DNA from: an uncultured Mucispirillum sp.
GTDB taxonomy: Bacteria; Chrysiogenota; Deferribacteres; Deferribacterales; Mucispirillaceae
Length of the DNA stretch: 62,943 nucleotides
Assembly (NCBI GenBank): GCA_944324495.1
Contig: CALUWN010000011.1
Span: forward strand, 1-62,943
Direction: 5' to 3'
Shown: piece by piece, positions 27,301 through 34,123 of the stretch
Numbering within the stretch: the first letter of the stretch is position 1
How the letters are laid out: each line of letters begins with the position of its first letter
Made by a program: the position numbers and the translations under genes
Notes under the pieces: generated by a model
What the model saw: only the letters and a program-made list of their open reading frames with translations
The model's database searches: none
Told to the model about the DNA's origin: nothing

Positions 27301-27521
27301 CCGGGGATACTTTTTAAAACTCGCTCCTGCCTGTCTATAATCTCTTTTTCCATATCATATGGAGAAGCACCAGTCCATGTAGTTCTAATTGTTATCTGAG
27401 GGTATTCTATATTTGGAATAAGACGATATGGCATATTGAATGCTGCCTGCACGCCAAATAATACTACGAAAAATATACCAACTAATACTTTTACAGGGTT
27501 TTCTAAAGCATACTTTATCAT
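24351..27521 (-). CDS. RND efflux transporter (HAE1 family), copy B
   Basis: 1056 residues with the same architecture as copy A: twelve helices, two periplasmic loops, 'GMLVDNSIVVLENID' in helix 4 and 'VVNNPILLVYQALN' in helix 10. Similarity to copy A is high in the membrane helices and lower in the substrate-facing periplasmic loops, so the two pumps probably differ in substrate range. The cytoplasmic linker is shorter and less lysine-rich. It starts 3 bases after the adaptor B stop codon, so the pair is one operon. About 135 bases separate its end from the start of adaptor A, enough for a separate promoter for the second operon. Confidence 0.92.
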   Translation of the reverse strand: MIKYALENPVKVLVGIFFVVLFGVQAAFNMPYRLIPNIEYPQITIRTTWTGASPYDMEKEIIDRQERVLKSIPGLTEFESVAMEGRCNVKLTFDLSVNVDDAILLVSNKLDEVRGYPDDMDKPTIRSADSDSFASIELMLTTTDDNPRNVDEYLSYFEEVIKPYIERVQGVADLWYWGGRSKQIQITVDPYKMGAYNINLSTIINAIDKENLDVSAGTRSYGAKDYRFRTMGEGQTPEDIANIVIISGDNNRLTLGDVANVDYGYEKKDAFVRYNNKNAMNIGVIAQAGYNILDLTNDLEAVINNLNNTVLKDNGLEFIWLADQRSYILNAVSLVKSNIIDGGLLAIIVLLVFLRSIRSTIVIATTIPISIIGTFFIMDAFGRTLNVISLAGIAFSVGMLVDNSIVVLENIDRHMKMGKKAVQAAYDAVREVWGAILASTLTTIAVFLPVAFIKEEAGQLFGDIAIAVSSSVGLSLIASVLVIPVATKVIYEKTDKMKFKGNKNIQEKVHKFNEKIGDIGSVVVDFTVNLSDKINSKVSTRLIVIIGLTASSLISAYLLMPKMDYLPLGNKNMIETRLTVPPGISLSERRNIGNYFYEKLRPYMEQDLDGYPQIKTYGFAGGSNVRVFLTSTDEQRAGDYKPLLQSIVNQIPGIRGSTSQSPLFKVGGGQGNEYKLNISGNMSYDALINTVQLIQARIYQEMPDVQMQISPSATPVYPEVQLYPDREAILASGLSTEEVGIAIDVYLDGRKVGEFKDPEIGTIDISLRGPYEERETGNFNSNPSEVKEFVVNSKTGLAVPISNLVEAKEVMGVERIRRYNSQRAFEFKITLQKGMVLEELNDMIMNKVINPMKEEGLLKGIIYTTSGASSKLESAKNALSGNFILAVIITYFLMAALLNNFLYPLIILFSVPLAATGGFIGLALTDLFIAEQPLDIITMLGFIMLVGTVVNNPILLVYQALNYIKLGMNGKAAVRLSLKTRIRPISMSTATSLFGMLPLVVAPGAGSELYRGMGSVILGGLALSTVFTMFIIPALLSFFLEKVEGNDHLPEGYIDD

Positions 27522-27523
27522 AT

Positions 27524-28606
27524 CTAGCCTATTTTAGATGTTATTTTTATTTTTACGCCGTTATTTACCACATTATTACCATCAAGTACTACGCTGTCAT
27601 CTTTTTTCAATGTGCCTTCTGTTATAGAGCTGACTGCTAAATAACCGCCGTTATAGCCTATTACTTTAACTGGCACAAATCGTACTCTATTATCTTCTAC
27701 AACTTTAAATACGCCTTTTACATTGTTACGCTCAACTAAGGCATCTCGCGGAATTAAAAGTGAGTTGATTTTTGCACCAGAGGGTATTAAGGCTGTTGTT
27801 AATATACCCTCTTTTAAATCTGGGTCCTGTCCTAAATCTATCCTTGTTAAAAATAATCGTGTGGCTGGGTCGCCTTTTGAGTTGATTGATAATACTTTAC
27901 CTGTATATTCTTTTCTGCTTGTGCGAACTACTACCTGCTGACCTGCTTTCACATACGCTAATACGCTTTCTGGAATATAGACTTTTGCTTCATAAGTTAA
28001 TGTGGCTACTCCTGCTACTTTGCCGCCTGTGGTTACCCATTCGCCTACTTCCACATCTTTACTTATTACTACACCTTTTAAGGGGGATTTTATAAGCATT
28101 TTATCTTTTTCTACTTCCAAACGTTTTTGACTTGATAATGCTGATGTATAAGATGACTGGGCATTAGTATATGTAGTTAATGAGTCTTGATATGACTGCT
28201 GGGAGATTGACTGCTGTTTATATAAATTTTTACTTCTGTTAAAATCTCGTAACGCTTTATCTAAATTGGCTTTGGCTTGCTGGGTGCTGGCTTTGGCACT
28301 ATCTACACTAAAGGATAATAAGCTGTCATCAAGTTTGGCTAAGGGCTGGCCTATTTCTACTGCATCACCCTCCTGCACATATACCTGCAACACTTTGCCT
28401 GCACTTTCTGCTGCCACTTCTGAGCTTTCACTAAAATAGGCTGAACCTGTTATCATCATTGTTGGCGATGTCATACCTTCGGATACTTTTTCCACCGTTA
28501 CAAGTACAACGCGTTCTTTAACACCTGCATTATTACTTTGTTTATTTTGGGCTAATACTATTAATGGGATGATTAATACTATTATTAAAAAAATATATTT
28601 TTTCAT
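27524..28606 (-). CDS. RND periplasmic adaptor protein, copy B
   Basis: 360 residues with the same domains as copy A: lipoyl halves, coiled-coil hairpin and beta barrel. Its mature sequence is identical to copy A, while the signal peptide differs (MKKYIFLIIV here). The start is ATG 28606 with GGGGG 4 bases upstream; the TTG at 28621 is upstream of that site. Because one identical adaptor serves two diverged pumps, either adaptor could in principle assemble with either pump. The stop codon is TAG here and TAA in copy A, marking the edge of the homogenised block. Confidence 0.93.
   Translation of the reverse strand: MKKYIFLIIVLIIPLIVLAQNKQSNNAGVKERVVLVTVEKVSEGMTSPTMMITGSAYFSESSEVAAESAGKVLQVYVQEGDAVEIGQPLAKLDDSLLSFSVDSAKASTQQAKANLDKALRDFNRSKNLYKQQSISQQSYQDSLTTYTNAQSSYTSALSSQKRLEVEKDKMLIKSPLKGVVISKDVEVGEWVTTGGKVAGVATLTYEAKVYIPESVLAYVKAGQQVVVRTSRKEYTGKVLSINSKGDPATRLFLTRIDLGQDPDLKEGILTTALIPSGAKINSLLIPRDALVERNNVKGVFKVVEDNRVRFVPVKVIGYNGGYLAVSSITEGTLKKDDSVVLDGNNVVNNGVKIKITSKIG
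27525..28581. repeat. 1057-bp near-identical duplication, unit 2
   Basis: This is the partner of 23130-24186, in the same orientation, with four mismatches seen by direct comparison. The two direct repeats flank the 3.2-kb pump B gene. Recombination between them would delete or duplicate pump B together with one adaptor. Confidence 0.95.
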
Positions 28607-28765
28607 TTTGCATGCCCCCAAAATAAAACATATAATATTGATAGATTAATGTAATTTATAAAAGTTCACTATTTTTTTAATGTGTTCATCTATTATTAGT
28701 ATCTAAATAACATAAATTGGTTACAAATAAAATTAAAATTTTAAATAATTTTCATAACAACCTGA

Positions 28766-30832
28766 TTATTTTAAAGCTCGCATAGAATTAAGCAGTGCCA
28801 GTAATGCAACACCAACATCCCCAAACACTGCTTCCCACATAGAAGCGATACCAAAAAGCCCAAGGATAATAAATAATGCTTTAATAGATAAAGCAAATAT
28901 TACATTCTGCCATATTATAGTTTTTGTACGTTTTGCAACTTTTACAGCTTGAGCTATTTTCATTAAGCTGTCGTTCATAATAACCACATCGGCTGTTTCA
29001 ATAGCTGCATCGCTTCCTGCTGCACCCATAGAAATACCCACATCTGCTAAAGCTAATACTGGAGCATCGTTTATACCGTCACCCACAAAAACTGTACTGC
29101 CGCTGCCTTTATATTTATCTGAAAACTCTTTAAATTTTTCTGCCTTTTCACTTGGTAAAAGGTCATGATAATATTCTTTTATATTTGTATTTTTTAATAT
29201 GGTTTCTGTGGCATATTTATTATCACCTGTTAAAACTGTAAGGTTTTTAATACCCATATTATTAAGCTCTTTTATGGCTTCTACTGTATCATCTTTTAAT
29301 TCATCACTTATTATAATATAGCCTGCATATTCTTTATCTATTACAATATGAGCCACACTTCCTAAAATATTGCATACTTCTTTATTATGCTTAATTTCTG
29401 CAAAGTGAAGCAGGCTGTCGTTACCTATCATAATCTCTTTATCTTCAATAGAAACCCTTATACCCCTGCCACTGATTTCTTCATAGTCTTTTAATTGAAA
29501 ATCTGATACACCAGCAAAATCTACAATTGATTTTGCAATAGGGTGGTTAGACCTGCTTTCTGCCATAGCAGCATACTTTATAATTTCTTCTTTAGAATAG
29601 CGCCCTGCTGGCACAATATCTGTTACTTTAAACACACCTTTTGTTAAAGTGCCTGTTTTATCAAAAGCAATAGCTGAAACATTGGATAATGCTTCTAAAT
29701 AGTTTGCACCTTTTACAAGTATTCCTTTTTTAGAAGCGCCCCCAATACCACCAAAATAACCAAGTGGCACGCTAATAATTAATGCACAAGGGCAGGAAAC
29801 AACTAATGCAACTAAGGCACGGTAAAGCCACTCATTAAAACTTCCCATATTTAAAAGTGGAGGCACAACTGCTATTAATAATGCAATTAAAAATACAATT
29901 GGCGTATAATAACCTGCAAATTTCGTAATAAAATTTTCAGTTTTAGCTTTATTTGCTGCAGCATTTTCTACCATATCTAATATTTTAGAAGCAGAGCTTT
30001 CTGCAAATGATTTTTCCACCTGAATTTTAATAATACCTGTTAAATTTACCATACCAGAAAGTACGCTGTCGCCTGCTTCTGCCCCACGGGGAACTGCTTC
30101 ACCAGTTAATGCTCTTGTATCAAGGGTAGTTTTGCCCTCTATTATTTTACCATCAAGGGCTATTTTCTCCCCAGCTTTTACAAGTATTACTTCACCAACA
30201 GATATATTTTCTGGGTGTAAGGTTATCTCTTTATTATCACGCAGCACAACTGCATAATCTGGGCGTATTTCTAAAAGAGATTTTATGGAACGCCTGCTTT
30301 TATGTACTGCAAAGTCTTGAAAAAATTCACCAGCTCTGTAAAATATCATAACACCAACAGCTTCTTCATAGCTTTTAATACCCCATGCTGCCATAGTTGC
30401 AAATGTCATTAAAAAGTTTTCATCAAATATTTTACCACGTATAATATTTTTAACTGATTTTATAATAACATCTTTACCTGCTGTAAAATAAACTAATAAA
30501 AGCATGGCAAAACCAGAATAAGAATATGGAAAAGTAGTAACATTATGAAGTAGATATATTCCAACTCCAAAAGCGATTAATAAAACAAATAAAAGTATAA
30601 GTTCATTTTTTACATTAAACTCTGATTCTACTTTTTTCTCGTTTATAACCACATCTTTTTCTATTTTTTTAATCTCTTTTTGTACTTTTGATATATTATC
30701 TGTATCAATAAACAGCGTTTTTGTGGCAAAAACAACTTTCGCATCTTTTACACAGCTTAAATTTTTAATGCCTTCCTCTATTTTTGCTGCACACATTGGG
30801 CAGTCAAGATTATCTATAGTATATTTTTTCAT
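28766..30832 (-). CDS. Zn/Cd/Pb-type P1B heavy-metal exporting ATPase
   Basis: 688 residues. One N-terminal heavy-metal-associated domain has 'CPMC' (Cys11, Cys14). The 'SCPCAL' membrane motif (Cys347, Cys349) marks a soft-metal transporter. 'DKTGTLTKG' holds the phosphorylated Asp391, 'SRSNHPIAKS' gives the His-Pro nucleotide site, and 'GDGINDAPVLALADVGISMG' is the hinge. 'CPCALIISVP' and the overall length suit the ZntA/CadA group, which exports Zn(II), Cd(II) or Pb(II); copper pumps usually differ in the last helices. It lies three bases after the ArsR-family gene with a GAGGTGAT ribosome site, so it is the regulated partner of that repressor. Confidence 0.92.
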   Translation of the reverse strand: MKKYTIDNLDCPMCAAKIEEGIKNLSCVKDAKVVFATKTLFIDTDNISKVQKEIKKIEKDVVINEKKVESEFNVKNELILLFVLLIAFGVGIYLLHNVTTFPYSYSGFAMLLLVYFTAGKDVIIKSVKNIIRGKIFDENFLMTFATMAAWGIKSYEEAVGVMIFYRAGEFFQDFAVHKSRRSIKSLLEIRPDYAVVLRDNKEITLHPENISVGEVILVKAGEKIALDGKIIEGKTTLDTRALTGEAVPRGAEAGDSVLSGMVNLTGIIKIQVEKSFAESSASKILDMVENAAANKAKTENFITKFAGYYTPIVFLIALLIAVVPPLLNMGSFNEWLYRALVALVVSCPCALIISVPLGYFGGIGGASKKGILVKGANYLEALSNVSAIAFDKTGTLTKGVFKVTDIVPAGRYSKEEIIKYAAMAESRSNHPIAKSIVDFAGVSDFQLKDYEEISGRGIRVSIEDKEIMIGNDSLLHFAEIKHNKEVCNILGSVAHIVIDKEYAGYIIISDELKDDTVEAIKELNNMGIKNLTVLTGDNKYATETILKNTNIKEYYHDLLPSEKAEKFKEFSDKYKGSGSTVFVGDGINDAPVLALADVGISMGAAGSDAAIETADVVIMNDSLMKIAQAVKVAKRTKTIIWQNVIFALSIKALFIILGLFGIASMWEAVFGDVGVALLALLNSMRALK

Positions 30833-30835
30833 AAA

Positions 30836-31183
30836 TCACCTCTTTTCATTAATATGCTCTAAACCCATAAGTAGAACGCCAGTTATATGGTCATCATCAA
30901 GGCTGTAATATACATTTTTGCCTTCCTGCCTTGATTTAACAATACCAGTCTGCCTTAAAAACCTAAGCTGTTGTGATACTGTGGACTGCTTTAAAGATAG
31001 TGCCGCACATATATCATAGACGCATAACTCCACTTCTTTTAATGCAAATAATATTTTTATCCTTGTTGTATCAGCAAAAACTTTATAAAAAAGCTCTAAA
31101 GATACTATTGAATATTCTGAAGGCAGGCTTTCTTTTGCTGTATTAACTGCTTCTGCATCAATTATTTTACCTTCGTCACTCAT
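30836..31183 (-). CDS. ArsR/SmtB-family metal-responsive repressor
   Basis: 115 residues from the ATG that follows GGAG; the ATG at 31195 overlaps that site. It is a winged-helix dimer with 'ELCVYDICAALSLKQSTVSQQLRFLRQTGIVKSRQEGKNVYYSL'. The helix-3 segment 'ELCVYDI' retains one Cys of the ELCVCDL metal box of CadC/ArsR; its second Cys is Tyr. A C-terminal His-rich stretch ('DDHITGVLLMGLEHINEKR') could be the alpha-5 zinc site of SmtB/CzrA-like sensors. Family members release DNA when bound to metal. It probably controls its own promoter and the downstream P-type ATPase from the palindrome at 31215-31234. Confidence 0.9.
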   Translation of the reverse strand: MSDEGKIIDAEAVNTAKESLPSEYSIVSLELFYKVFADTTRIKILFALKEVELCVYDICAALSLKQSTVSQQLRFLRQTGIVKSRQEGKNVYYSLDDDHITGVLLMGLEHINEKR

Positions 31184-31214
31184 AACATACTCCATTTCAT
31201 AACATCAATTCATC

Positions 31215-31234
31215 ATATCATTACATGATGATAT
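31215..31234. promoter_or_regulatory. Palindromic operator candidate for the ArsR-family repressor
   Basis: ATATCAT (31215-31221), six bases, ATGATAT (31228-31234) is a perfect 7-6-7 palindrome. It lies 32 bases upstream of the repressor start and 56 bases upstream of the response regulator start, in their divergent gap. Position and size fit the imperfect inverted repeats bound by SmtB/ArsR dimers. If correct, metal could also influence the two-component genes on the other side. Confidence 0.5.
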
Positions 31235-31289
31235 ATAAATCTAAAAGTAATACTTGTCAAGTAGAAAAAAAAATAGTATATATTATATT

Positions 31290-31985
31290 ATGAGTGATAA
31301 AATTAATATACTAATAATTGAAGACGAAATCAAAGTTGCAGAAACAATTAAGTCTTATTTGGAAAAAGAGGGCTTTAGTGCTTCTTTTGCTATTTTAGGC
31401 TCTGCTGCTGTAAACATTTTAAATGAGAAAACATTTAACTTGATTATTCTTGACCTTATGTTGCCAGATATGTCTGGTGAAGAAATATGCAAAATGGTTA
31501 GAAGAACAAGCGATGTACCTATTATTGTTTTAACGGCAAAAAGCAGTGAGGACTCTAAGGTGAACGTATTAAATACTGGTGCTGATGATTATCTTATTAA
31601 GCCAGTTTCCCCTAGAGAGCTTGTGGCAAGAGTAAAAGCAGTATTACGCCGTGCAGGGCTTTTTAGTGAGAATAGTGCCATGCATTATAATGACGGGCTT
31701 TCCATTGACTTTAACTCTAGGACAGTTAAGAAAAATGATGTGGAAATCACCCTTACTCCAAATGAGTATAAACTGCTGAAATTTTTAGCTCAGAACGCTG
31801 GCAGATATTTCTCTCGGGAGGATTTAATAGAAGGAGCAATAGGTGCTAAGTATGACGGCTATGATAGAGCAGTTGATTCTCACATTAAAAATCTGCGTCA
31901 AAAAATTGAGGATAACCCTAAAACACCTAAATATATTGTTACACAATACGGTGTTGGTTACAAGTTTGCTGGGACAAAAATATGA
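31290..31985 (+). CDS. OmpR-family response regulator
   Basis: 231 residues. The receiver domain (1-115) has the acidic pair 'IEDE', the phosphorylation site 'IILDLMLPD' (Asp55) and the conserved Lys in 'YLIKPVSP'. A C-terminal winged helix (about 135-230) has 'LTPNEYKLLKFLAQNAGRYFSREDL'. It is a DNA-binding output protein for the kinase that follows, with a four-base overlap (ATGA). I use ATG 31290; a TTG at 31254 in the same frame would add twelve non-conserved residues. The pair is divergent from the metal repressor and ATPase, which hints at a role in metal or envelope stress, but the signal is unknown. Confidence 0.9.
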   Translation: MSDKINILIIEDEIKVAETIKSYLEKEGFSASFAILGSAAVNILNEKTFNLIILDLMLPDMSGEEICKMVRRTSDVPIIVLTAKSSEDSKVNVLNTGADDYLIKPVSPRELVARVKAVLRRAGLFSENSAMHYNDGLSIDFNSRTVKKNDVEITLTPNEYKLLKFLAQNAGRYFSREDLIEGAIGAKYDGYDRAVDSHIKNLRQKIEDNPKTPKYIVTQYGVGYKFAGTKI

Positions 31986-33322
31986 AATTAAGCATTAAAA
32001 AGCAGTTTCTTTTGCTTTTTCTGCTTGTGATTATTGTATCATTAACTTTGCTCTCCTTTTTATTAAGAACAACGATTGATAGTTGTTTTTACGATTATAA
32101 ATGGGCAGAGCAAAGTAAGATATTTGATTTAATTGTTTCCCGCCTTGAAACTTATTATGCTGAGCATAATTCATGGGAAGGCTTTAATGGGAACGAGCTT
32201 GCAAAACTTGCCATGAAAGAAGGTTGTTATTTTACGTTAACAGATAATGAGGGCAACCTTATATGGACTTCAGAACATATTATTGATAACCAAAACACAA
32301 ACTATCAAATAGATAAATATTTCAGAAATATATATACAGTAAATTACCTTAACCAAATGAGAGGAAAAGTATATATTGGGCAGTTTACGGAAAAAATATA
32401 TACGCCTAACGATTTAAAATTCCAAGAGCAAGTTTTTTCATACATTTTAATATCTTTGCTTATTGCTCTGCTTTTATCACTGCCTTTTATTATGATACTT
32501 TCTTCAAGGCTTTCAACACCTATTTTATATTTACAAAAAGCAGCAGAAAATATGATAAAAGGTGATTTACACACAGAAATTCGTGCTCCTTCATCATCCT
32601 ATGAGATTATAAAACTTTCTGCCTCTATTGATAGATTAAGGAAATCTTTAGCTCAGCAGGAAGATTTAAGAAAACAACTCTCATCAAATATATCTCATGA
32701 ACTTAGAACGCCGCTTAATGTATTACAAAACCAGTTAGAAGCAATAATAGACGGTATATTTGAACCAACTCCAGAAAGATTAGACGGTATATTACAGGAA
32801 GTAATACGCCTTACAAGTTTAGTAGCAGAGCTTGAAAATATTTCAGCAATAGAATCAAGTGATTTTATACCAGAAATAAAAGATGTTAAACTTGCCCATG
32901 TGGTAGAAAATGTTTGCACCACTTTTGAAGCGGCATTTCAAAGAAAACATATTGCTCTTCATATGCAGATAAAAAAAGGCATCATCGTTAAAGCTCAGGA
33001 AGATAAACTAAAACAGCTTGTAATAAATATTATATCTAATGCTTTAAAATATACTGATAAGGGAAAAGTAACAGTAAAAACTTATATGTATAATAATGAC
33101 CATGCAGTTTTTGAAGTTAGTGATACTGGTGTTGGGCTAACAGAAGAAGATAAAGAAAAAATCTTTGAAAGGTTTTACAGGGTAGAAAAATCAAGAAATA
33201 GAAATACAGGTGGAGCAGGGCTTGGGCTTTCCATTGTAAAAAACATTGCCAATGCACACGGCTGGGTAATAGAAGTAGAAAGCGACGGAAAAACTGGCAC
33301 TACTTTTAGAGTGCATTTTTAG
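31982..33322 (+). CDS. Sensor histidine kinase
   Basis: 446 residues. There are two membrane helices (about 8-28 and 152-174), a periplasmic sensor of about 120 residues, and a HAMP linker (about 175-228). The phosphoacceptor region is 'NISHELRTPLNVL' (His239), and the ATPase domain has an N box ('LVINIISNALKYT'), 'VSDTGVGL' and 'GGAGLGLSIVKNI'. All catalytic motifs look intact. It phosphorylates the response regulator encoded just upstream. The periplasmic domain has one Cys and no clear metal-binding cluster, so the neighbouring metal exporter does not by itself prove metal sensing. Confidence 0.9.
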   Translation: MKLSIKKQFLLLFLLVIIVSLTLLSFLLRTTIDSCFYDYKWAEQSKIFDLIVSRLETYYAEHNSWEGFNGNELAKLAMKEGCYFTLTDNEGNLIWTSEHIIDNQNTNYQIDKYFRNIYTVNYLNQMRGKVYIGQFTEKIYTPNDLKFQEQVFSYILISLLIALLLSLPFIMILSSRLSTPILYLQKAAENMIKGDLHTEIRAPSSSYEIIKLSASIDRLRKSLAQQEDLRKQLSSNISHELRTPLNVLQNQLEAIIDGIFEPTPERLDGILQEVIRLTSLVAELENISAIESSDFIPEIKDVKLAHVVENVCTTFEAAFQRKHIALHMQIKKGIIVKAQEDKLKQLVINIISNALKYTDKGKVTVKTYMYNNDHAVFEVSDTGVGLTEEDKEKIFERFYRVEKSRNRNTGGAGLGLSIVKNIANAHGWVIEVESDGKTGTTFRVHF

Positions 33323-33335
33323 TAGAATATAGGCT

Positions 33336-33459
33336 TGGTTGAAAATACTCTAAACTGATATTTTCAACAGAAACTTTTCATACTGAGCAGAATGCGAAGT
33401 ATCTATTGTAGCTCTCATATTTTAAAGTTCTTTCGCTTATGCTCAAGAAGACATAGTAG
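33336..33459 (+). repeat. Hairpin repeat copy 1
   Basis: The unit has two parts. First, a perfect small hairpin with GTTGAAAATA (33338-33347) and TATTTTCAAC (33359-33368). Second, a longer imperfect hairpin in which CTGAGCAGAATGCGAAG pairs loosely with the later CTTTCGCTTATGCTCAAG, about 50 bases downstream. Both arms carry the same core (GAGC, a short gap, GCGAA) in opposite orientation, as in paired REP elements. The first hairpin could also end transcription of the kinase gene, but no T-run follows. Confidence 0.85.
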
Positions 33460-33495
33460 TGTTATAATAATCTATAAGAATATTGTAATACTATG

Positions 33496-33617
33496 TGGTT
33501 GAAAATACTCTAAACTAATATTTTCAACAGCAACTTTTCATACTGAGCGAATGCGAAGTATCTTTATGGCTCTTATATTTTAAAGTTCTTTCGCTTAACG
33601 CTCAAGAAGACATAGTA
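33496..33617 (+). repeat. Hairpin repeat copy 2
   Basis: This is nearly the same as copy 1 from the GTTGAAAATA hairpin (33498-33528) through the second hairpin, ending in CATAGTA. The core here is the regular form GAGCGAATGCGAAG, and the opposite arm reads CTTTCGCTTAACGCTCAAG. Differences from copy 1 are single bases and a short indel. Both arms keep pairing potential, so structure appears conserved. Confidence 0.85.
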
Positions 33618-33706
33618 CAGAAACTTTTCATACTGAGCAGAATGCGAAGTATCTTTTATAGCTCTTATATTTTAAAGTTCTTTCGCTTAACGCTCAAGAA
33701 GACATG
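33618..33706 (+). repeat. Hairpin repeat copy 3, lacking the first hairpin
   Basis: It begins at CAGAAACTTTTCATACTGAG, directly after copy 2, and ends in CAAGAAGACATG beside the GIY-YIG gene. The GTTGAAAATA hairpin is missing, so the second hairpin is a separable module. Confidence 0.82.
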
Positions 33707-33707
33707 T

Positions 33708-34070
33708 CTAGGAAGTAATAAAGTCATACAAATCAAGCCAGTTAGGGTTTATAGAATTTACCAGCGAGTTTTTAAAGGCTCTCTTTTTCTTTTTAATATA
33801 CTTCTCTCTTTCTAATGCATGATTTATTTCCTGATATATTTCAAAATATACAAGCTTATTACAATTATACTTATATGTAAAACTTTCTACATACTTTTCT
33901 TTATGCTGATGTATTCTTTTAATTAGATTGCTTGTAATCTCTGTATACAGCACACTATTAGTATAGTTTGTAACCATATAAATATAGTATTGATTACCAG
34001 TTCCTGCAATTTGTTTATCTGATAATTTAACTGAACTAAAATCTACTTTCATATAATTATTATAGTTCAT
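33708..34070 (-). CDS. GIY-YIG nuclease-domain protein with altered YIG motif
   Basis: 120 residues. The single domain starts at 'QYYIYMVTNYTNSVLYTEIT', where family members normally read a Tyr-x-Gly in the second half; here Glu44 replaces that Gly. The catalytic Arg ('LIKRIHQHK', Arg52) and the metal-binding Glu region ('EINHALEREKYIKKKKRA') are retained, so activity may be reduced rather than lost. About 25 extra residues precede the domain. Small GIY-YIG proteins like this are widespread, are often misnamed UvrC-like, and have no settled function. It sits between htrA and the hairpin repeats, its 3' end touching repeat copy 3. No good ribosome site is seen; ATG 34052 is an alternative start. 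Confidence 0.8.
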   Translation of the reverse strand: MNYNNYMKVDFSSVKLSDKQIAGTGNQYYIYMVTNYTNSVLYTEITSNLIKRIHQHKEKYVESFTYKYNCNKLVYFEIYQEINHALEREKYIKKKKRAFKNSLVNSINPNWLDLYDFITS

Positions 34071-34123
34071 AAGGAAGCCATAAAAATGACTTCCCTGTAT
34101 TTTAAATTAATATTATAGATATA

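Larger units (their letters stand above)
33323..33707. other. Intergenic region filled by three hairpin repeats
   Basis: This 385-base gap between the kinase gene and the GIY-YIG gene holds no recognisable gene. Nearly all of it is three direct copies of one repeat, described in the next three entries, with about 36 bases of unrelated DNA between copies 1 and 2. Confidence 0.85.

Noticed and set aside
23328-28095. Paired plus-strand open frames inside both adaptor genes, with identical translations
   Set aside because: They are antisense shadows duplicated with the repeat, lack ribosome sites, and have no sensible composition.
33336-33706. Three similar repeats could be a CRISPR array
   Set aside because: The units are about 90-120 bases, not 25-40, the intervening DNA is nearly absent or irregular, each unit has internal hairpins, and no cas gene is nearby.
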